Source: Verrucomicrobiaceae bacterium | Lineage (GTDB): Bacteria > Verrucomicrobiota > Verrucomicrobiia > Verrucomicrobiales > Verrucomicrobiaceae | NCBI GenBank assembly: GCA_024232965.1 | Contig: JACKQF010000006.1 | Location: 62,001-126,000, forward strand | Length of the DNA stretch: 64,000 nucleotides | Reading direction: 5' to 3' | Shown: positions 36,107-44,900 of the stretch, one piece after another | How the letters are laid out: each line of letters starts with the position of its first letter | Position numbering within the stretch: the first letter of the stretch is position 1 | Translations under genes and position numbers: made by a program | Notes under the pieces: generated by a model | Databases searched by the model: none | The model's input: the letters and a program-made list of their open reading frames with translations, nothing else | Told to the model about the DNA's origin: nothing

Positions 36107-38854
36107 ATGCAATCATTCCTTTACCACTTTGATTTCCACCGCCTCCGTATCGTCTGTGGGGCGTTAGCGTTGGTGGCGTCGTTCCCGCTTCAGGCCCAGA
36201 TCGGAGCCGAAAAAGCGGTGCCTTATCACCTTCAAGATGGCCAGGAGTATCAGGTATCTCTTACCTCCCTCCTCGAGCACGGCAGGAAGCTCTTTGTTGC
36301 CAATTGGACGAAGCCCGATGGCGGTGGTCGCCCATTGACCAAGGGCACCGGCAGCCCTGTGGCGGATCCCTCCAGCCCGCTGGTATTTCCGCGTAATTTC
36401 AACCGGATCTCTGGTCCAGATGCAAACTCCTGTGCCGGTTGCCACAACTCCCCCGTGGCTGGTGGGAATGGTGACATTGTGGCCAACGTGTTTGTCCTCG
36501 GTCAGCGCTTTGACTTTGCCACTTTTGATGCGGGCGAGTCCATCGTGACCAAGGGCGGCGTCGATGAAAGCGGAAAACATGCGAATCTTCAGCAAATCGC
36601 GAACAGTCGTTCCACGCCGGGGATGTTTGGAAGCGGTTACATCGAGATGCTTGCCCGCCAGATGACCACAGAACTCCAGACAATCCGCGACGGTATCGCC
36701 CCTGGGGCTTCCGCAGCCCTGACGGCCAAGGGAATCAGCTTTGGCACGCTCAGTCGCAATGGCGATGGCTCCTGGGATGTGAGCGCCGTCGTAGGTTTGC
36801 CTGCCCCGAGTCTCGGCTCAGCTTCAGGAAAGCCAAATCTGATCATTCGCCCATTTCACCAGGTGTCGAATGTCGTCTCGCTACGCCAGTTCACCAACAA
36901 CGCCTTTAACCACCACCATGGCATTCAGTCCACGGAGCGCTTCGGCGAAGGTGCCGATCCTGATGGCGATGGGGTGACCAATGAAATGACCCGCGCCGAC
37001 GTGACGGCCGCGACAGTCTTCCAAGCCGCGATGGCAGTGCCTGGACGCATCATCCCCTCCAGTTCCGCATCTGAAACAGCAGTGCTGGCGGGTGAGCAGA
37101 AGTTTGTCAGCATCGGCTGCGCCGTTTGCCATACCCCATCGCTACCTCTGACCAACAACGGTCACATCTTCACGGAGCCAAACCCCTTTAACCCCGCTGG
37201 CAACATGCAGCTGGACGACGGCCCAACCTACAGCGTGGATTTGAACAATGACCCCACCCTGCCAACGCCACGCCTCCGCGCTGACGGCAGCGGCACCACC
37301 TGGGTGCCCGCTTTCACGGACTTGAAGGTGCACGACATCACCACCGGCGCCAATGATCCCAATCGCGAGCCCCTCGATCAAAATCAGGCAGCCGGCAGCC
37401 CGGGCTTCTTTGCTGGCAACGGCAAATTCATCACCCGCAAACTCTGGGGTCTCGCCTCGAAGCCAAACTTCTTCCACCACGGCATGCTGACGACGATCCG
37501 CGATGCCATCACCGCCCATGCTGGCGAGGCGCTGTCAAGCAAGCAAGCCTTCGACGCGCTGAGCCCACAAGATCAGAACGCCCTGATCGAATTCCTCAAA
37601 TCCCTGCACAATCTCCCAGAAGGCAGCCCCAGCACCACCCTCAGCGCCGACGGGCAGCCTCGCGTCTGGCCTCCGCATCGCGTCACCGAAGTCACCACCA
37701 GCCCTGAGGGCATGGACCTAATGGTTCACTGGCAGGGTGGTACCACCATCTCTCCAACCGAGCGCAGCTATCAGGTGCAGACCTCCACCGATCTCGTCAA
37801 CTGGACGGACCTCGGCCCAGCCACCACGGATATTTCCCTCACCGCGCCGATGAACTTGCCACGCCAGTTCTTTCGCATCGCGCTGGTAGGCGAGCCAGCA
37901 CCGCCGACGGAGCCGACCGGTTACGTCTCCATGGCAGTCCCTGCGGCCTCCGAGGCCACTTTTGCGGCACCGTTGATTCGCCCTCACGCCTTCCGCGGTC
38001 GCATTCGCGCCATCTCTGGCAATCAAATCAGCGTCACCGATGGCCCCAACTGGGCAGCCAATGCTTTCGTCAAATCAGGCCCACAAACCACTACCTATGC
38101 GGCGGTCATCACCACTGGCGAAAAGGCAGGCCTCGTTGGCATGATCACCGCGAACACCGAAGACTCGCTGACCCTGTGGCTCGATCCTGCGGAAGACCTG
38201 ACTGGCATCCCAAGCGATCTCATCGACGGCAGTGGGCAGGGAGCCACTCTTGAAATCATCCCTTACTGGACGCCAGCCACCTTTGCCACGGGCACGCCAC
38301 CCCAAGGCGCGCAGATCCTGCTCTTCCGCGCCAACATCGCTGGCACCAGTCTGTCCGCCAGCAAGACGCTGGAGTACGACTCCGGTCATTGGTATGACTC
38401 CGACGACTTCAGCGTCGCCGACGACCTCGCGCTGGGCTTCCACGAAGGCATCGTGATGCGCAACCCGACGGGTTCAGCTTACGCGTTCAAGGTGCAAGGC
38501 AATGTTCCCACCTTCCCTCAGCGCATGAGCCTGCGCACGCTCGCCACCGGTGCAGACCAAGATATCCGCTTTGGTTATCTCTGCCCTGTGCCAGAGCCAA
38601 TCGGGGCTCTGTCGCTGAATCTGCAAAACGACGACGCGCTCCTGGTCTTTGATAATACCACCACCGGCACCAATAAATCCGCCTCCAAGATCTATCTCTA
38701 CACCACTGCAGATGGCTGGGTAGACGGGGATACCTTTGCGCCTGTGAACATCGCCGACGCACTCCAGCCTGGCAATGGTTACCTGCTCCGCCGGAAGGGC
38801 ACTACCCCTGCCAGCACTCTCATTTGGCAAGACCTGCCTAGCTTCCTTCAATAA
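36107..38854 (+). CDS. secreted di-haem oxidoreductase fused to TIGR02597-like domain
   Basis: This 915-residue protein starts at ATG 36107 (an ATG at 36050 is in frame), with leader ending at SFPLQAQ. The first half is the di-haem oxidoreductase (DUF1111) type: CAGCH at 109-113 and CAVCH near 340 bind haem c, with ELQTIRDGIAPGA and LWGLASKPNFFHHGMLTTIR. Then comes a short YQVQTSTDLVNWTDLG unit that recurs at the C-terminus of verrucomicrobial exported proteins. The last 300 residues (VSMAVPAASEATFAAPLIRP, AGLVGMITANTEDSLTLWLD) resemble TIGR02597, a family known next to PEP-CTERM proteins. Haem-type electron transfer outside the cytoplasm is expected; the substrate is unknown. A PEP-CTERM gene follows 21 bases later. 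Confidence 0.85.
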   Translation: MQSFLYHFDFHRLRIVCGALALVASFPLQAQIGAEKAVPYHLQDGQEYQVSLTSLLEHGRKLFVANWTKPDGGGRPLTKGTGSPVADPSSPLVFPRNFNRISGPDANSCAGCHNSPVAGGNGDIVANVFVLGQRFDFATFDAGESIVTKGGVDESGKHANLQQIANSRSTPGMFGSGYIEMLARQMTTELQTIRDGIAPGASAALTAKGISFGTLSRNGDGSWDVSAVVGLPAPSLGSASGKPNLIIRPFHQVSNVVSLRQFTNNAFNHHHGIQSTERFGEGADPDGDGVTNEMTRADVTAATVFQAAMAVPGRIIPSSSASETAVLAGEQKFVSIGCAVCHTPSLPLTNNGHIFTEPNPFNPAGNMQLDDGPTYSVDLNNDPTLPTPRLRADGSGTTWVPAFTDLKVHDITTGANDPNREPLDQNQAAGSPGFFAGNGKFITRKLWGLASKPNFFHHGMLTTIRDAITAHAGEALSSKQAFDALSPQDQNALIEFLKSLHNLPEGSPSTTLSADGQPRVWPPHRVTEVTTSPEGMDLMVHWQGGTTISPTERSYQVQTSTDLVNWTDLGPATTDISLTAPMNLPRQFFRIALVGEPAPPTEPTGYVSMAVPAASEATFAAPLIRPHAFRGRIRAISGNQISVTDGPNWAANAFVKSGPQTTTYAAVITTGEKAGLVGMITANTEDSLTLWLDPAEDLTGIPSDLIDGSGQGATLEIIPYWTPATFATGTPPQGAQILLFRANIAGTSLSASKTLEYDSGHWYDSDDFSVADDLALGFHEGIVMRNPTGSAYAFKVQGNVPTFPQRMSLRTLATGADQDIRFGYLCPVPEPIGALSLNLQNDDALLVFDNTTTGTNKSASKIYLYTTADGWVDGDTFAPVNIADALQPGNGYLLRRKGTTPASTLIWQDLPSFLQ

Positions 38855-38875
38855 TCCACCACGCTCTTCCTCGTC

Positions 38876-39553
38876 ATGAAACGCAACTTTACCTCCGCCC
38901 TGGCCATCCTTGGATTGATCGCCGCTTTTTCCTGCTCCGAAGCGCAGGCGACGGTCACCCTGCAATTCAGCAGCACCTCTGCAAAGCTCACCAATCTCGC
39001 CAACGAACTCGGCATCGTCACCGACGGCATGGCTTGGGGCGTCCTGATCGATACTGCTGGCGATGGCTTTGACTACGTTCCGACTGGCACCACCTACACG
39101 GAGTTCGCGAATGCGGTCACCTCTGGCCTCGGCATCTATCTCGACATTGACGGCGGCATCCCCACGGACGACTTCCTCTTCATTGGCTCAAACCTGACCT
39201 CAACGATCGGTGGCACCGACGGCGGTTCCGGCTCAGCGACAAGTATCGCCAGCGTCCCCATGGGAGTCAGCGGCATCAATGCGGGCGATACGTTTGCGCT
39301 GATCTGGTTTGCAAACAACAGCGGCACCGAGGGCTCGTTTTATGGAGTGCTTCAGGACCCATCCTTCGTCCTGCCAACCGACGGCGTCACGCAGTCCTAC
39401 GCAGCGAATTTTGCAGGTGCAGACCCAGTCCTTACCGCAGACCAAGTCTTTGAAGCCTCATCCGTTGTGCCAGAGCCAGGCTCCGCGCTTTACCTCCTGG
39501 GTGCAACCGGCCTCCTGCTGCGCCGTCGCCGCAGGAGCGAGGCGCAGAGCTGA
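38876..39553 (+). CDS. PEP-CTERM sorting domain protein
   Basis: This 225-residue protein has signal peptide MKRNFTSALAILGLIAAFSC and the C-terminal tripartite signal: VPEPGS, a hydrophobic segment (ALYLLGATGLLL) and an Arg-rich end. That signal is read by an exosortase, which is not encoded in this window. The middle (TVTLQFSSTSAKLTNLANEL and following) is low-complexity Ser/Thr/Gly-rich. It is 21 bases downstream of the di-haem fusion gene and is probably part of the same transcript. It converges with the FAD oxidoreductase gene (5-base gap). Confidence 0.9.
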   Translation: MKRNFTSALAILGLIAAFSCSEAQATVTLQFSSTSAKLTNLANELGIVTDGMAWGVLIDTAGDGFDYVPTGTTYTEFANAVTSGLGIYLDIDGGIPTDDFLFIGSNLTSTIGGTDGGSGSATSIASVPMGVSGINAGDTFALIWFANNSGTEGSFYGVLQDPSFVLPTDGVTQSYAANFAGADPVLTADQVFEASSVVPEPGSALYLLGATGLLLRRRRRSEAQS

Positions 39554-39558
39554 GAGGA

Positions 39559-40968
39559 TCAGATTTTTACGGTGCGTGGCAGGGCCGCGATCTTTTCCGC
39601 CGCTTCCTTCCACTCCACCTCATGGGGCATACGATGACTGCCCGCAGCGAGTGCGGCCACCATCCCTGCGCCCTCACCCATCCCCACCGCATTGCCCGTC
39701 ACGCGATAGCTCGCATGCGCAATGAAATCGCCACTGATGCACCGGCCCGCCATCATGAGACCATCAACGTCCTTGGCGATCATCGCTCGCAACGGGATGT
39801 CATAAGGCTTCACCTTGATGCCACGACTTGAATAGGCAGACTTTTTGTTGTGTTCTGCACTGAGCGCATGGATATCGACAGAGAAAGTGGAGCGCGTGAC
39901 GCCGTCCTCATGCCGGGCACCGATAACCACATCGTTCTCATTCACCACGTAGCGACCCGCAATCCGGCGTCCATCGCGCACGCCGATCTGCTCTGCGGTA
40001 GCAGCGATTTGCAGGCCTTCCCACACACCTCCGAGCTTGCGCAGACCATTGACGATCTTGTTCATTTCGGAACGGGCACGCACCGTTGCTTCGGTGATTT
40101 GAGCCGCGTCGAACGCCTTCACGCCGTATTCGTGGTTCATCATCACCAGCAAAAGGTTGTCCCGCACCTGCCAGAGCGTCGGACTACTGTAAGAGGGGAA
40201 GTGCCCCGTGCTCTTGATCGCCTCAAGGAACTCCGCCTTGTAAGGTCCGCTCTTGGGATCAGAAGGATGCAAAAATTTGCCCAGCGCGGAAGCATCTTTG
40301 CAGACCAGCAACGCATTCAGAGACATCGGCTGGCAAGGGCAGTCTTTAGCCTCGCCATACTCAAAGTCGCATCCTGCCAACGCCCCGAGATCGCCATCGC
40401 CCGTCGTATCGATAAACACCGACGCACGCCAAGCCTGTCGGCCAGACTTCGACTCCGTGATGATGGTATTCAGGCGACGCCCATCTTTGTAGGCTGCCAC
40501 GACGTGCGTGTGCAGTTGGAACTTCACCCCTGCCTCCACACACATTTCTTCCAGCAGCACCTTCATTCCCTCTGGCTCATAGCAGATGGACTTCATGTTG
40601 GTGCCGCGGCGCACACCGCTCGCATCGAGACGCAGGAGCAGTTCTTTGGCGAACCCCGTTTTATCAAAGTCCAAAAGATAGCCCAACAGCCCCGCCGTCC
40701 ATACCCCACCCAAACAACCTCTCCACTCAAAGAGACGCACATTCGCCCCGGCACGCGCAGCGGTGATCGCCGCCGTCACACCCGCAGGACCAGCGCCGCA
40801 GACGATCACGTCCGCGTCAGTGACCAAGGGCAAATCGCGTCCAGGCTCAGCAAAGATGTCTGCGGCCGTTGCCTCCGCACCCTGGCCAATCACCGGGGCA
40901 CCAAGGGCACCGGCAAGAGCAGATTGAAAAAGCCGACGACGGCTAAAGGGCGATGAGGGTGCAGGCAT
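39559..40968 (-). CDS. secreted FAD-dependent oxidoreductase
   Basis: This 469-residue protein has a Tat-like leader (SPFSRRRLFQSALAGALGAP), then the Rossmann motif VIVCGAGPAGVTAAITAARA (about 54-73), a FDKTGFAKELLLRLDASG region and a later FIDTTGDGDLGALAGCDFEY GD motif. This is the FAD-dependent oxidoreductase family PF12831 that is common in PVC bacteria. It lies 13 bases downstream of a DUF1080 gene on the same strand, and both may act on sugars: 3-keto-glycoside pathways pair such an oxidase with DUF1080-type hydrolases. Confidence 0.88.
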   Translation of the reverse strand: MPAPSSPFSRRRLFQSALAGALGAPVIGQGAEATAADIFAEPGRDLPLVTDADVIVCGAGPAGVTAAITAARAGANVRLFEWRGCLGGVWTAGLLGYLLDFDKTGFAKELLLRLDASGVRRGTNMKSICYEPEGMKVLLEEMCVEAGVKFQLHTHVVAAYKDGRRLNTIITESKSGRQAWRASVFIDTTGDGDLGALAGCDFEYGEAKDCPCQPMSLNALLVCKDASALGKFLHPSDPKSGPYKAEFLEAIKSTGHFPSYSSPTLWQVRDNLLLVMMNHEYGVKAFDAAQITEATVRARSEMNKIVNGLRKLGGVWEGLQIAATAEQIGVRDGRRIAGRYVVNENDVVIGARHEDGVTRSTFSVDIHALSAEHNKKSAYSSRGIKVKPYDIPLRAMIAKDVDGLMMAGRCISGDFIAHASYRVTGNAVGMGEGAGMVAALAAGSHRMPHEVEWKEAAEKIAALPRTVKI

Positions 40969-40981
40969 GGAGAAAGGAGGA

Positions 40982-41677
40982 TTAGTGAAGCTCTTTGATG
41001 CGGATGTTTTTCCAGGCTACTTTGAATGGACCGCTGCCAGCCTTGATACCGTGCACCTGAAGGCCAAGAAAACCCTTGGGATGGCTTTTGTAAATCTCTT
41101 CGTGCGTCAGATTGGCCACTGGCGCACCATTGATGAAGGTCTGGATGTTCGTACCTTTGGCGACGACGCGGAACTTGTTCCACTCGCCATTCTTCATGTG
41201 GGAATGCTCGTTCACAGCCTTGTCCTCGGACTTCGGCTCCTCAGAGAGCCACTTGAAGGGCGTCGCCTCCCCATAAATCCAACCTGCTTGCCCCGGGCTG
41301 GACTCGATCTCCACCTGCGGACCATAGACCCGGCCATCAGGCGCATTGCCCGCCGCGTTTGGGGAAGTGGCCGTCTTCTGCTGGGAGCGAATCTGCACGC
41401 CGGAGTTCAGGCCGTCATCCACCTTCACCTCAAACTCCAGTTCGAAGTCGCCGTACTCTTTGTCGCTGCAAAGAAAGGAATTGGGACTGCCCTCCATGGT
41501 GCGTCCCACGATGGTGCCATCCTCGACCTTATAGTTAGCCGTGCCATTTTTCTGTGTCCAGCCCGACAGACTCGTCCCATCAAAGAGACTGACCCAACCG
41601 TCTTCCTTAGCATGAAGCGGAGCAGCAGTGGCGATTGCGAGGGAACAGAGAGCAGCGAAACGAAGCGTAGTTTTCAT
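40982..41677 (-). CDS. DUF1080 (3-keto-disaccharide hydrolase) domain protein, secreted
   Basis: This 231-residue protein starts at 41677 with leader MKTTLRFAALCSLAIATAAP. The DUF1080 pattern is clear: GWVSLFDGTSLSGWTQKNGT, YKVEDGTIVGRT, FLCSDKEYGDFELEFEVKVD and LNSGVQIRSQQ, then NKFRVVAKGTNIQTFINGAP. The fold is a concanavalin-like jelly-roll; characterised relatives cleave 3-keto-glycosides. It probably works with the FAD oxidoreductase 13 bases downstream. Location is periplasmic or outside. Confidence 0.9.
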   Translation of the reverse strand: MKTTLRFAALCSLAIATAAPLHAKEDGWVSLFDGTSLSGWTQKNGTANYKVEDGTIVGRTMEGSPNSFLCSDKEYGDFELEFEVKVDDGLNSGVQIRSQQKTATSPNAAGNAPDGRVYGPQVEIESSPGQAGWIYGEATPFKWLSEEPKSEDKAVNEHSHMKNGEWNKFRVVAKGTNIQTFINGAPVANLTHEEIYKSHPKGFLGLQVHGIKAGSGPFKVAWKNIRIKELH

Positions 41678-41791
41678 TGGAGGAAGGAAACGTGTCCGAA
41701 GAGCCGAATATGTCACCCTGAGGCAACTGAGGCCTCCCCAACGCCCCTATTCTGCGCTTGTTCCGCAGGCGGAAAGTTGTATTCTTCGCGC

Positions 41792-42025
41792 ATGATCCTC
41801 GAAACCATTCCCGAAGTGAATCGGCTGACAGCGTCTGAAAAGTTGATTCTTGTCAGCGAACTCTGGGACGACATCGCAGCCCATCCGCCTGAAGTGCCCG
41901 TGTCGCGGGAGCAGATTGCGGAGCTCGATCGACGCATGGAGAACTATCGCCGTGACCCTAGCCAAGTCACCACTTGGGAGGCGATCCAGCAACGCATCCT
42001 CGGTAGAACTCTCGACAGTGAGTGA
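41792..42025 (+). CDS. addiction module antitoxin (TIGR02574-like)
   Basis: This 77-residue protein matches the short addiction-module component family: NRLTASEKLILVSELWDDIA, then VPVSREQIAELDRRMENYRR and TTWEAIQQRIL at the end. ATG 41792 is the start. Its stop lies 8 bases inside the toxin gene, so the two are translated together. As the antitoxin it should bind and inhibit the ParE/RelE-type partner and repress the operon. The ORF continues far upstream, but those residues are the shadow of the DUF1080 gene. Confidence 0.85.
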   Translation: MILETIPEVNRLTASEKLILVSELWDDIAAHPPEVPVSREQIAELDRRMENYRRDPSQVTTWEAIQQRILGRTLDSE

Positions 42026-42326
42026 GTTGGTTTTCCTCTTCTCCGCCGAAGCCGACATCCAAGCGGCTTTCGAATTCTACGAAAGTTTCAACGAGGGGCG
42101 TGGAGGCGTTTTCTTGCGACACCTGGATTTGTCGTTCGGTCAACTGCGCGCTCTTCCAGAGACTGCACCTTTGTTTCATGGGCACTATCGGAGACTTTTA
42201 GTGCACGGATTCCCGTACGGCATCTTCTTCACAATTGAGGGGCAAAGGGTCATCGTAGCTGGCGTCATGGACCTCAGACAAAACCCAGATAGCATTCGCG
42301 ACAGGCTCGCTGGGAAGGGAGCCTAG
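42018..42326 (+). CDS. ParE/RelE-family toxin
   Basis: This 102-residue protein starts at GTG 42018, 8 bases before the antitoxin stop. VFLFSAEADIQAAFEFYESF, the ALPETAPLFHGHYRRLLVHG core with an Arg-rich strand, and FPYGIFFTIEGQRVIVAGVM plus MDLRQNPDSIRDRL fit the RelE/ParE fold, which acts on ribosome-bound mRNA or on gyrase. The pair forms a type II toxin-antitoxin locus in a chromosomal stretch otherwise made of housekeeping genes. DedA follows 114 bases downstream. Confidence 0.85.
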   Translation: MSELVFLFSAEADIQAAFEFYESFNEGRGGVFLRHLDLSFGQLRALPETAPLFHGHYRRLLVHGFPYGIFFTIEGQRVIVAGVMDLRQNPDSIRDRLAGKGA

Positions 42327-42440
42327 CCCCCCCTGCCGAAAAGCGAGAAGGCCCCCGGGCTCCCCTGCTGAGCAGAACATCCCACAAGCGCCACACATTT
42401 TCATTTGCCGCCACCGCCCATGGCGGCAGAGTGGCGGCTC

Positions 42441-43094
42441 ATGATTGAAACGCTCATCGACTACGTCCTGCATGTGGACAAGCACCTGGAAGCCTTTGCC
42501 CAAGGCCACGGGACGCTGATCTACGTCTTGCTCTTCGCCATCATCTTTTGCGAGACAGGCCTGGTCGTTACCCCCTTCCTTCCAGGAGACAGTTTGCTTT
42601 TTGCGGTGGGTGCCCTTGCCCCGCAGAATCTTGTACGCATTGAGGTGATCGTGCCCCTGCTCATCGCCGCAGCGATCATTGGCGACAATCTCAACTACTG
42701 GATCGGCCGCAAGGCGGGTGGTTGGATGGTGAATCAGCGCTGGTTCAAACAAGATTACATGGCCAAGACCGAGAAGTTCTTCGTCAAGCATGGAGGTAAG
42801 GCGATCATCCTCGCGCGATTCGCGCCGATCATACGCACTTTTGCGCCGTTCACCGCCGGATTTGGCCGCATGAGCTATCGACGCTTCCTCGGCTTCAGCA
42901 TCAGTGGGGCCTTCATCTGGGTGATCAGCTTCACGATGGCGGGCTACTTTTTGGGTCAGATCCCGGTCATCAAAAACAACATCAAATTGGTCTTCCTGCT
43001 CATCATCGTCGTCTCCTTGCTGCCTATCGCCATCGAGATCGTGAAACACAAGATGGCCAAAAAAGAAGAGCCTGAAAAAGGAGAAGATGCATGA
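42441..43094 (+). CDS. DedA family membrane protein
   Basis: This 217-residue protein starts at ATG 42441 (earlier in-frame starts exist). DedA signatures are FCETGLVVTPFLPGDSLLFA, RKAGGWMVNQRWFKQ, KTEKFFVKHGGKAIILARF followed by APIIRTFAPFTAGFGRMSYR. DedA-family proteins handle lipid carrier or phospholipid flipping in the inner membrane. The stop overlaps the upp start by 4 bases (ATGA), so it shares a transcript with uracil phosphoribosyltransferase. Confidence 0.92.
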   Translation: MIETLIDYVLHVDKHLEAFAQGHGTLIYVLLFAIIFCETGLVVTPFLPGDSLLFAVGALAPQNLVRIEVIVPLLIAAAIIGDNLNYWIGRKAGGWMVNQRWFKQDYMAKTEKFFVKHGGKAIILARFAPIIRTFAPFTAGFGRMSYRRFLGFSISGAFIWVISFTMAGYFLGQIPVIKNNIKLVFLLIIVVSLLPIAIEIVKHKMAKKEEPEKGEDA

Positions 43095-43723
43095 GCACAC
43101 CCGATGGAGCCATCGTGATGGATCACCCGTTGCTCAAGGTGCTGATGAGCACCCTGCGGGATGTGAACAGCAGCACGGGCGTCTTCCGCCAGACGCTCAA
43201 CAAGATCGCAGGACTCCTGGCCACTGAAGCGACCCGACACTTTGAAATCACCGCCGTCCCCGTCACCACACCCTTGACCGTGACGCAGGGTGCTCGGCTC
43301 ACCAGACCCGTCATCATTGTCCCGATTCTGCGCGCAGGACTCGGTCTCGTCGATGGCATGCTGCCACTGCTTTCGGATGCCACCATCGCTCATGTCGGCA
43401 TCGCCCGAAACGAGGAAACGGCCTTGCCGGAGCCCTACTACGCCAAGTTGCCCTCTACCCTACCAGAAGCAGAAGTGCTGCTGGTCGATCCCATGCTGGC
43501 CACCGGTGGGAGCGCCTGCGAAGCTCTGAATCAGCTCAAAGCGGCAGGTGCCTCGCGTCTGACACTGGTCACCGTGGTCAGTTGCCCTGAAGGCATCACT
43601 GCGGTTCGCACGGCCCATCCAGACGTGCGTCTCGTCACCGCCGTCATCGATGAATGCCTCAACGAGCGCTGCTACATCGTCCCAGGGCTCGGCGATGCCG
43701 GAGATCGCTACTTTGGCACCTGA
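43091..43723 (+). CDS. upp: uracil phosphoribosyltransferase
   Basis: This 210-residue protein is of normal Upp length. LLKVLMSTLRDVNSSTGVFR opens it, VPILRAGLGLVDGMLPLL and VLLVDPMLATGGSACEAL form the PRPP-binding site, and VDPMLATGG is the signature loop. EGITAVRTAHPDVRLVTAVI and LNERCYIVPGLGDAGDRYFG end the chain with uracil-binding GLGDAGDR. It makes UMP from uracil and PRPP. The ATG overlaps the DedA stop. Confidence 0.96.
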   Translation: MSTPDGAIVMDHPLLKVLMSTLRDVNSSTGVFRQTLNKIAGLLATEATRHFEITAVPVTTPLTVTQGARLTRPVIIVPILRAGLGLVDGMLPLLSDATIAHVGIARNEETALPEPYYAKLPSTLPEAEVLLVDPMLATGGSACEALNQLKAAGASRLTLVTVVSCPEGITAVRTAHPDVRLVTAVIDECLNERCYIVPGLGDAGDRYFGT

Positions 43724-43741
43724 TCTTCGCTTCTCTATCGC

Positions 43742-44533
43742 ATGACTGAAGCCTACGTTCAGCGCTTTAGCGGCATCGGCCGACTGTATGGCATCGCTGC
43801 CATGGATAAACTGCAGGCCGCGCACGTCGCAGTCGTCGGTGTCGGCGGCGTCGGCTCATGGATTGTCGAGGCGCTAGCACGCAGTGGCATCGGCGCACTG
43901 ACCTTGATCGACATGGATGATGTCTGCATCACCAACACGAATCGCCAACTCCCCGCAGTGTCAGACACCATCGGCCGACCCAAAGTCGCTGTGCTAGCAG
44001 AGCGCATCGCTGCCATCAACCCCGAGTGCCTATTGACACAGAGCATCGAATTTCTGACCGAAAGCAACGCAGATCGCCTGCTGGATGCGGGCTATGATCT
44101 GGTGATCGATGCCGTGGATCGCATGACCATCAAGGCGCTCATCATCGCCAAATGCCGTGACCGCGAACTACCGGTGCTAACCTCCGGAGCCGCTGGCGGG
44201 CGACGCGATCCCACCCAGGTCCGTGTGACCGATCTGGGTTTTGCAGGCGCCGATCCCCTTTTGCAACAAGTCCGGCGCAAGCTCCGCCGCGATCACCAGT
44301 TCCCCAACAGCACCGATGGCAAAGGCCTGCACATGGGCGTGCCCGCTGTCTTTTCCATGGAACGCGCCGTCTATCCGCAAGGGGACGGCACCTGCAACAC
44401 GGAGCCCGATTCCAATTCCGAAAAAGGCCTCCGCCTAGATTGCGCAGCCGGTTTCGGAGCCGCCACCCACGTGACTGGAGCCTTCGGCTTCGCCCTCGCC
44501 GCAGAAGCCGTCAAAAAACTCACCGAAGAGTAA
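43742..44533 (+). CDS. tcdA: tRNA threonylcarbamoyladenosine dehydratase
   Basis: This 263-residue protein is of the ThiF/MoeB (E1-like) superfamily: VAVVGVGGVGSWIVEALARS binds ATP, then LIDMDDVCITNTNRQLPAVS, DLVIDAVDRMTIKALIIAKC and LTSGAAGGRRDPTQVRVTDL. This matches TcdA (CsdL), which makes cyclic threonylcarbamoyladenosine in tRNAs. It begins 18 bases after upp. CsdA/CsdE partners are not in the window. Confidence 0.92.
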   Translation: MTEAYVQRFSGIGRLYGIAAMDKLQAAHVAVVGVGGVGSWIVEALARSGIGALTLIDMDDVCITNTNRQLPAVSDTIGRPKVAVLAERIAAINPECLLTQSIEFLTESNADRLLDAGYDLVIDAVDRMTIKALIIAKCRDRELPVLTSGAAGGRRDPTQVRVTDLGFAGADPLLQQVRRKLRRDHQFPNSTDGKGLHMGVPAVFSMERAVYPQGDGTCNTEPDSNSEKGLRLDCAAGFGAATHVTGAFGFALAAEAVKKLTEE

Positions 44534-44546
44534 CGGCAGAACCCAG

Positions 44547-44888
44547 CTACAACAGCCGCCGAGCATTGCGCAAGCCGTCCGCGCTGACCACCGCGCTGCG
44601 GCTAGACGCCACCATGAAGTCCAGGTAGTTTTGCCAATGCAGCGGCCGCAGAGCCATCAGTGCCGACGCCCGGTGGGTGTAGCCGTAGTCGGCAATCTCC
44701 CAGCCGAATTCGCTACGCCGGTTCCGATAGTCAGCGCGATTGATCCACGCGCCGTGCTCATCTTTGCGCCAGACTGCGGCGTCATTGCCCTGAACCACCT
44801 GAGCCAGCCCCCAAACACGCTCAACGATCTCCCGGTCGTAACCGATCTCGGGATCAGTCTGGGTGTCCAGCGCGACGGTGTCTGGCAT
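44547..44888 (-). CDS. small HNH-like protein that appears degenerate
   Basis: This 113-residue protein has a pattern I know from small HNH-like proteins: VWRKDEHGAWINRADYRNRR, SEFGWEIADYG and LRPLHWQNYLDFMV. In related sequences the GWEI is followed by D-H and the region ends with NLxPLHWxNN. Here the His after GWEI and the second Asn are missing (ADYGYTHRAS), so the nuclease site is probably lost. It lies 12 bases downstream of the cupin gene. Alternatively this is a DNA-binding variant. Function unknown. Confidence 0.45.
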   Translation of the reverse strand: MPDTVALDTQTDPEIGYDREIVERVWGLAQVVQGNDAAVWRKDEHGAWINRADYRNRRSEFGWEIADYGYTHRASALMALRPLHWQNYLDFMVASSRSAVVSADGLRNARRLL

Positions 44889-44900
44889 GCTCGCCTCAGG

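Noticed and set aside
39850..40956. 368-codon plus-strand frame opposite the FAD oxidoreductase
   Set aside because: Shadow of a gene with a clear Rossmann motif; no domain in the plus frame.
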